Shown: piece by piece, positions 4,917-8,482 of the stretch | How positions within the stretch are numbered: the stretch's first letter is position 1 | How the letters are laid out: the number at the start of each line of letters is the position of its first letter | Source of the DNA: RGIG7213 sp045636245 | GTDB lineage: Bacteria; Bacillota; Clostridia; Oscillospirales; CAG-272 | Assembly: GCA_045636245.1 (NCBI GenBank) | Contig: JAZTXA010000172.1 | Coordinates: 1-8,482, forward strand | Direction of reading: 5' to 3' | DNA: 8,482 nucleotides | Program-made: the position numbers and the translations under genes | The notes under the pieces: generated by a model | The model's database searches: none | What the model was told of the DNA's origin: nothing | Seen by the model: the letters and a program-made list of their open reading frames with translations, nothing else

Positions 4917-5165
4917 ATGAAACGAAAATTTAAAACGCTGCTTCGCTGGTTTGGCTGGTTTGTTATTTGCTTTTTGGTGATATATCTTATTGTATTATTT
5001 TTTGGCGCAAAGCTTTTCGGAAATGGCGATCCTATTCTTATAGAAGTGGGCGTGGCGCTGATTTTGTCAATATTCGTTTTTGCAGGTAACGAAGCGGCGA
5101 CAGAGCTTGAAAAGAAAGTAAAGACGCTGGAAGAATGTATAAAAAAACTTGAAGAAAAGAAATAA
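4917..5165 (+). CDS. Small membrane protein with C-terminal coiled coil, function unknown
   Basis: The 82-residue product has a basic N-terminus (MKRKFK), a membrane helix at about 11-30, a short loop with GNGDP (35-39), a second helix at about 40-57, and a charged Lys/Glu-rich tail (59-82) with heptad spacing that looks like a coiled coil and ends in EEKK. Both ends are predicted to be cytoplasmic. TTAGGAG at 4903-4909 is a good ribosome binding site, seven bases before ATG. No convincing promoter was found directly upstream, so it may be read from the XRE promoter through the palindrome at 4743-4800. I recognise no family. The membrane topology, ribosome binding site and downstream terminator make it a likely real gene. 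Confidence 0.72.
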   Translation: MKRKFKTLLRWFGWFVICFLVIYLIVLFFGAKLFGNGDPILIEVGVALILSIFVFAGNEAATELEKKVKTLEECIKKLEEKK

Positions 5166-5177
5166 GACAGAGAAAAA

Positions 5178-5235
5178 GTAGGGCGGGGGCTTCTCCCACC
5201 GTTTGTCGTTAACGAACTGCAAGGTGCTGCCCTGC
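5178..5235. repeat. Diverged copy of the GTAGGGC palindromic element
   Basis: The left 27 bases match the element at 461-488 with four differences, one of them a single-base gap. The ends GTAGGGC (5178-5184) and GCCCTGC (5229-5235) are inverted with one mismatch. GGCGGG...CCCACC pairing is retained, with one mismatch, and a perfect 10-bp palindrome TCGTTAACGA lies at 5206-5215. It is shorter than the 461-556 copy. A repeat found twice in one window is probably a dispersed family in this genome. Confidence 0.6.
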
Positions 5236-5257
5236 AACATTTGAACAAAATAAAATG

Positions 5258-5291
5258 AAAACGTGCGGTGTCACAGAACATCGCACGTTTT
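5258..5291. terminator. Bidirectional terminator between convergent genes
   Basis: AAAACGTGCGGTGT (5258-5271) pairs with ACATCGCACGTTTT (5278-5291) over 14 bp with one G-T pair and a six-base loop. On the + strand it ends the transcript of the gene at 4917. On the - strand the stem is followed by a T-rich stretch and ends the lipoprotein transcript, whose stop codon is about 31 bases away. Confidence 0.88.
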
Positions 5292-5321
5292 GTATTTAAA
5301 ATTTAATAGTGGATTCGGGTG

Positions 5322-5957
5322 TCAGAATATTATACCGTTTTTGTTTTCAACGTCTGCTCTGATGTTGATATCCTTTGAAGTGAAAGAAATTGAAATATTA
5401 TCTTTTTCCGCAATGCAGCATATTTCATCAAAGCGCGTTATTTCATAGCCCTGATTTTCCATAGCGGTTTTAAAATCTTCAAACGAAGACTGCAGAGTAA
5501 CCCCGTAAACTTCAACTGCCGGGTCTGTAATTTTGATATTCGTAATATGCTGTTCTTTATCGGAGTAGTCAGGATACGATGTTACTGTATACACAACGCA
5601 ATGATTGGGATCTGTTTGCTGTCCTTTTCCATCCGTTGTCGGGATATAACCTGTGCCGTAATAAGCTTTTCCGCCGAACAGACCTTGCTTTCGCTGATAT
5701 TTGGAAAAATCAACATTATCTACATTTTCGGTAATTTGAAATTCGAGCTTTGTATCGGGTGTCGGAACTTCACTACTTGTGCCAGGTGCGGTACTCGCTG
5801 CTTCGCTGTCGGATTCGGGAATGACCGTGACGCCGCCGGATGATTCTGTACTTGCATCTGTTTGATATGATATTCCGTCTTGGGGAGGATTTTGCGAAGA
5901 ACAGCTGCCTAAAGAAAGCAGGGAGGCGATGATAAACAATATGAGATATTTTTTCAT
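5322..5957 (-). CDS. Putative lipoprotein of unknown function
   Basis: The 211-residue product begins MKKYLILFIIASLLSLGSC, a lipoprotein signal peptide with the lipobox LGSC and the lipid-carrying cysteine at 19. It should be exported and anchored to the outer face of the membrane. A Ser/Thr/Glu/Pro-rich linker follows (about 20-70), then a predicted folded region (about 70-211) without a motif I know. The segment around VYGVTLQSSFEDFKTAMENQGYE (about 150-172) recalls small surface lipoproteins whose helix follows a Gly-containing strand, but this is weak. AAGGAG (complement of 5967-5972) lies nine bases before ATG. It has its own promoter (6088-6116) and a leader of about 124 nt, and it converges on the gene at 4917 at a shared terminator. 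Upstream it is divergent from rpoB. Confidence 0.85.
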   Translation of the reverse strand: MKKYLILFIIASLLSLGSCSSQNPPQDGISYQTDASTESSGGVTVIPESDSEAASTAPGTSSEVPTPDTKLEFQITENVDNVDFSKYQRKQGLFGGKAYYGTGYIPTTDGKGQQTDPNHCVVYTVTSYPDYSDKEQHITNIKITDPAVEVYGVTLQSSFEDFKTAMENQGYEITRFDEICCIAEKDNISISFTSKDINIRADVENKNGIIF

Positions 5958-6087
5958 ATATACATTCTCCTTCTTATCTGTTTTTCAGTGCAAATATGTC
6001 GATTTTTGTGATAACGGTGAATACTGTTGCAACGGAAATTGTAATTGATGAGAGTGTGCTGTTTAGCTTGCGATGCCCCGTGGTAGT

Positions 6088-6116
6088 ATTTTATCACATT
6101 TATTCCTAAATTTCAA
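6088..6116 (-). promoter_or_regulatory. Promoter of the lipoprotein gene
   Basis: Read on the - strand: TTGAAA (6116-6111), a 17-bp spacer and TAAAAT (6093-6088), with TGA just before the -10 as in an extended -10 promoter. Transcription should start near 6081, giving a leader of about 124 nt. GTTGCAAC (6026-6033) is a perfect palindrome within that leader; no riboswitch is recognised. Confidence 0.75.
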
Positions 6117-6357
6117 GTATTTTTACAATGTGCAAGCGCATAAAAGATGTTTTATTCTTATGTAAATAAAATGTGAATTTTAAAAATTGGTTAAAATGCA
6201 CAAAAAATTTGCATCTGAGTTGTATAAAACGCGGATAAAACGATAAAATCTAACCTCACATGTGTAAAAAAACGAAAAACTTTATGTAAATTAATATTCA
6301 CAATTTATAAATTTTATAATTAGTTCACACAAAAACCTCGAAATGTTTTTATATTGA
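6117..6357. other. AT-rich intergenic DNA between divergent promoters, no gene seen
   Basis: This stretch of about 240 bases lies between the lipoprotein promoter and the rpoB promoter. Stop codons are frequent in all frames. The sequence has many A and T runs and a small CACATGTG palindrome near 6257. No tRNA, ncRNA or terminator of convincing form was found. Confidence 0.5.
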
Positions 6358-6369
6358 GTATCTTGATAC
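6358..6369. promoter_or_regulatory. Dyad just upstream of the rpoB -35 box
   Basis: GTATC (6358-6362) and GATAC (6365-6369) are perfect inverted arms around TT. The dyad ends 3 bp before the TTGACA at 6373, a position where a bound regulator could contact RNA polymerase. It may be accidental. Confidence 0.35.
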
Positions 6370-6372
6370 CCC

Positions 6373-6401
6373 TTGACACATTTTATTTTATGTGGTATGA
6401 T
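6373..6401 (+). promoter_or_regulatory. Strong promoter of rpoB
   Basis: A perfect TTGACA (6373-6378), a 17-bp spacer and TATGAT (6396-6401) preceded by TGG (extended -10) make this the strongest promoter in the window together with that of the purine operon. Predicted transcription start is about 6408. rpoB therefore does not depend only on read-through from upstream ribosomal protein genes. Confidence 0.88.
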
Positions 6402-6419
6402 TGCCCAATAAATTAAAAT

Positions 6420-6492
6420 CGCGTATTATGCGCGCAAATATTATTTATAAGTCTCCGCTTGGTGCGTGCGGATTCCAATAAAACGAATGGAG
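6420..6492 (+). promoter_or_regulatory. Structured 5' leader of rpoB
   Basis: The leader of about 96 nt contains a compact hairpin CGCGTA/TGCGCG (6420-6425 with 6429-6434) and a second one, TCCGC (6454-6458) with GCGGA (6468-6472). An alternative pairing is possible: CTCCGCTTG (6453-6461) with CGAATGGAG (6484-6492), which has one mismatch and two wobble pairs. It would hide the GGAG that lies next to the ribosome binding site and would exclude the second hairpin. This suggests, but does not prove, translational control. Confidence 0.4.
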
Positions 6493-6503
6493 TGAAGGAT
6501 TTA

Positions 6504-8482
6504 ATGATCAAACCTCAAAAACTTGGTAAGAACACAAGAATGAGCTTTGCAAGAACAAAGGAAGTTCTTGAACTGCCAAATCTCTTGGAGGTCCAGAAGA
6601 AGTCGTATGATTGGTTTATCAAAGAAGGACTCAGCGAAGTGCTCAGAGATGTGTCCCCTATTACGGACTATTCGGGCAATCTCGTTATCGAGTTCATTGA
6701 TTTTACCATCGATGACACACCTAAATATCCCGTTGAAGAATGTAAGGACAGAGATGTAAACTACGCAGCCCCTTTCCGTGTAACGGTACGTCTTACAAAC
6801 AAAGCTACGGGTGAAGTGAAGGAAGAGCTCATTTACATGAGCGATTTCCCGATAATGACAGATAACGGTACGTTTGTAATCAACGGTGCAGAACGTGTAA
6901 TCGTATCCCAGATAGTACGTTCCCCCGGTGTTTATTACGAAAGTGCCATTGATAAGTCAAGCAAGATGACATTTGCATCCACTGTCATCCCCTACAGAGG
7001 CGCTTGGCTTGAATATGAAACGGACGCAAATGACATTTTCCATGTCCGTATCGACAAAAACAGGAAGATGTTCATCACCATACTCATAAGAGCGCTCGGT
7101 ATCGAGTCCGACGCCGAGATCATCAACTACTTTGGTGACGATCCCAGACTCGTTGCGACACTTGAAAAAGACACTATCGCAGAAGAAGCGAAGAAGAACA
7201 ATACCTCCATCCGTGACGAAGCACTTAAGGAGATCTACAAGAAGCTCCGCCCCGGCGAGCCGCCGCTTGTAGACAGTGCACTTTTGCTTATCAATAACCT
7301 CTTCTTTGATCCGAAGAGATATGACCTTGCAAACGTGGGCAGATACAAGTTCAACAAAAAGCTTGCCATTTCCGAAAGAATCATCGGAAGAACGATAACA
7401 AGAAATGTTATAAACCCCATCACAGGCGAGCTTTTGTTTGAAGAGGGCGAATATATCGACCGCGAAAAGGCATTCGCCATCGAACGTGCGGGCGTAAACG
7501 AAGTATACGTCAAGGTCGCAAACGACGGCGAGATGAAGGTCCTTTCAAACGGCACTATCCGTGCAGAGGATGCCCTCGGATTTTCACTTGAAGAAGAGGG
7601 AATTACGGAAAAAGTCAACCTCGGCGTGCTTCTTGAAATTATGGAAAAGAACGCGGGAGATGTTGATGCTATAAAAGCCGAAGCAAAGGCAAGAATCGGC
7701 GAGCTTATGCCGAAGCACATCACAAAGGAAGATATCTTTGCTTCCATCAACTACATGCTCTGCCTTGGCCACGGTATCGGGCATACAGATGACATAGATC
7801 ACCTCGGTAACAGACGTTTGCGCTCTGTCGGCGAGCTTTTGCAGAACCAGATAAGAATCGGTTTTTCAAGAATGGACAAGATAGTCAAGGAAAGAATGAC
7901 TATTCAGGATGCAGATACACTTTCACCGAAGGGACTTATCAACCCCAGACCTATCGTTACTGCGATAAGAGAGTTCTTCGGCTCCTCACCGCTTTCACAG
8001 TTTATGGACCAGTCAAACCCGCTTGCAGAGCTTACGCACAAGCGCCGTCTGTCAGCACTCGGTCCGGGCGGTCTTTCCCGTGACAGGGCATCGTTTGAGG
8101 TGCGTGACGTTCACTATACACAGTACGGCAGAATGTGTCCTATCGAAACGCCCGAAGGTCCTAACATCGGTCTTATCACATATCTTTCCACATATGCTAA
8201 AATAAATGATTACGGCTTTATCGAAGCACCTTACCGCAGGGTAGACAAAGAAACAGGTGTGGTAACAGACGAAGTCATATATATGACGGCTGACATTGAA
8301 GACAACTACGTTGTCGGTCAGGCAAGCGAACCGCTTGATGAAGAAGGCAGATTTATCCGCAAGCGTGTTGTTGTACGTCACAAGGCGGAGATCATCGAAA
8401 TGGATAGAGAAATGGTTGACTTTGTTGACGTTTCCCCGAAGATGGTCGTTTCCGTCGCTACGGCAATGATCCCCTTCCTTGA
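6504..8482 (+). CDS. rpoB: DNA-directed RNA polymerase beta subunit, N-terminal part (cut by window edge)
   Basis: The frame is open for 659 codons plus two bases to the right edge, about half of a clostridial RpoB (usually around 1,200 residues or more). RpoB forms one side of the catalytic cleft of RNA polymerase and the rifampicin pocket. Visible landmarks are the N-terminal block with NGTFVINGAERVIVSQ (about 121-136) and RSPGVYY, which holds the first rifampicin-contact arginine. The rifampicin region runs from 490 to 530 with SQFMDQSNPLAELTHKRR and LSALGPGGLS. Then comes YGRMCPIETPEGPNIGLI. D502, H512 and S517 match E. coli D516, H526 and S531, all wild-type. P496 stands where E. coli has Q510. 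AAGGA at 6495-6499 lies four bases before ATG. A dedicated promoter lies upstream, and rplL is absent from the window. Confidence 0.98.
   Translation, partial: MIKPQKLGKNTRMSFARTKEVLELPNLLEVQKKSYDWFIKEGLSEVLRDVSPITDYSGNLVIEFIDFTIDDTPKYPVEECKDRDVNYAAPFRVTVRLTNKATGEVKEELIYMSDFPIMTDNGTFVINGAERVIVSQIVRSPGVYYESAIDKSSKMTFASTVIPYRGAWLEYETDANDIFHVRIDKNRKMFITILIRALGIESDAEIINYFGDDPRLVATLEKDTIAEEAKKNNTSIRDEALKEIYKKLRPGEPPLVDSALLLINNLFFDPKRYDLANVGRYKFNKKLAISERIIGRTITRNVINPITGELLFEEGEYIDREKAFAIERAGVNEVYVKVANDGEMKVLSNGTIRAEDALGFSLEEEGITEKVNLGVLLEIMEKNAGDVDAIKAEAKARIGELMPKHITKEDIFASINYMLCLGHGIGHTDDIDHLGNRRLRSVGELLQNQIRIGFSRMDKIVKERMTIQDADTLSPKGLINPRPIVTAIREFFGSSPLSQFMDQSNPLAELTHKRRLSALGPGGLSRDRASFEVRDVHYTQYGRMCPIETPEGPNIGLITYLSTYAKINDYGFIEAPYRRVDKETGVVTDEVIYMTADIEDNYVVGQASEPLDEEGRFIRKRVVVRHKAEIIEMDREMVDFVDVSPKMVVSVATAMIPFL

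Noticed and set aside
4829..5281. 150-codon open frame on the - strand
   Set aside because: It overlaps the gene at 4917, a repeat element and the bidirectional terminator; no good ribosome binding site.
7235..7802. Open frames on the - strand inside rpoB
   Set aside because: rpoB is unambiguous here and the Ser-rich antisense products are typical shadows.

Overview
The window looks like a chromosomal segment of a low-GC Firmicute, most likely a gut-type clostridium (Oscillospiraceae/Ruminococcaceae-like). Support comes from the RpoB sequence around the rifampicin pocket, strong GGAGG-type ribosome binding sites, TTGACA/TATAAT promoters, and GTAGGG-bounded palindromic repeats between genes. 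The taxonomic call rests on recalled sequence patterns, since no search was possible.

Layout. Positions 1-860 hold the possible tail of one gene (stop at 84) and then a repeat-rich, gene-poor stretch. It contains a small inverted repeat, a TTGGTGCAA pair, nine near-copies of ACGATA spaced about 10 bp apart, two related terminator-like hairpins, and two palindromic elements bounded by GTAGGG-like inverted ends. Positions 769-2937 form a purine salvage operon: promoter, leader hairpin, an NCS2/AzgA-type purine base permease, a type I phosphoribosyltransferase 3 bases downstream, and a terminator. Positions 2947-5165 hold small, mostly membrane-associated genes on the + strand: a two-helix zinc-ribbon protein, a two-helix protein with a beta-rich C-terminus, a DUF6054-like protein, an XRE regulator with a membrane tail, and a small two-helix coiled-coil protein. 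Palindromic repeats sit between the last two and after the last. A bidirectional terminator (5258-5291) separates this block from a lipoprotein gene on the - strand. From 6373 a strong promoter drives rpoB through a leader of about 96 nt. rpoB runs off the right edge after 659 codons.

How the genes work together. The permease and phosphoribosyltransferase make a simple import-and-trap pair: base uptake, then conversion to nucleotide with PRPP. The three genes at 3023-4104 are tightly spaced behind one promoter and probably form an operon of unknown function. The XRE gene has its own promoter 90 bases later, but no terminator is visible between them. rpoB is not preceded by rplL in this window. 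It has its own promoter and a divergently placed lipoprotein gene upstream, so here it appears separated from the usual rplKAJL-rpoBC arrangement.

No complete mobile element, CRISPR array, tRNA or rRNA was seen. The most unusual non-coding signal is the helically phased ACGATA array at 165-249.
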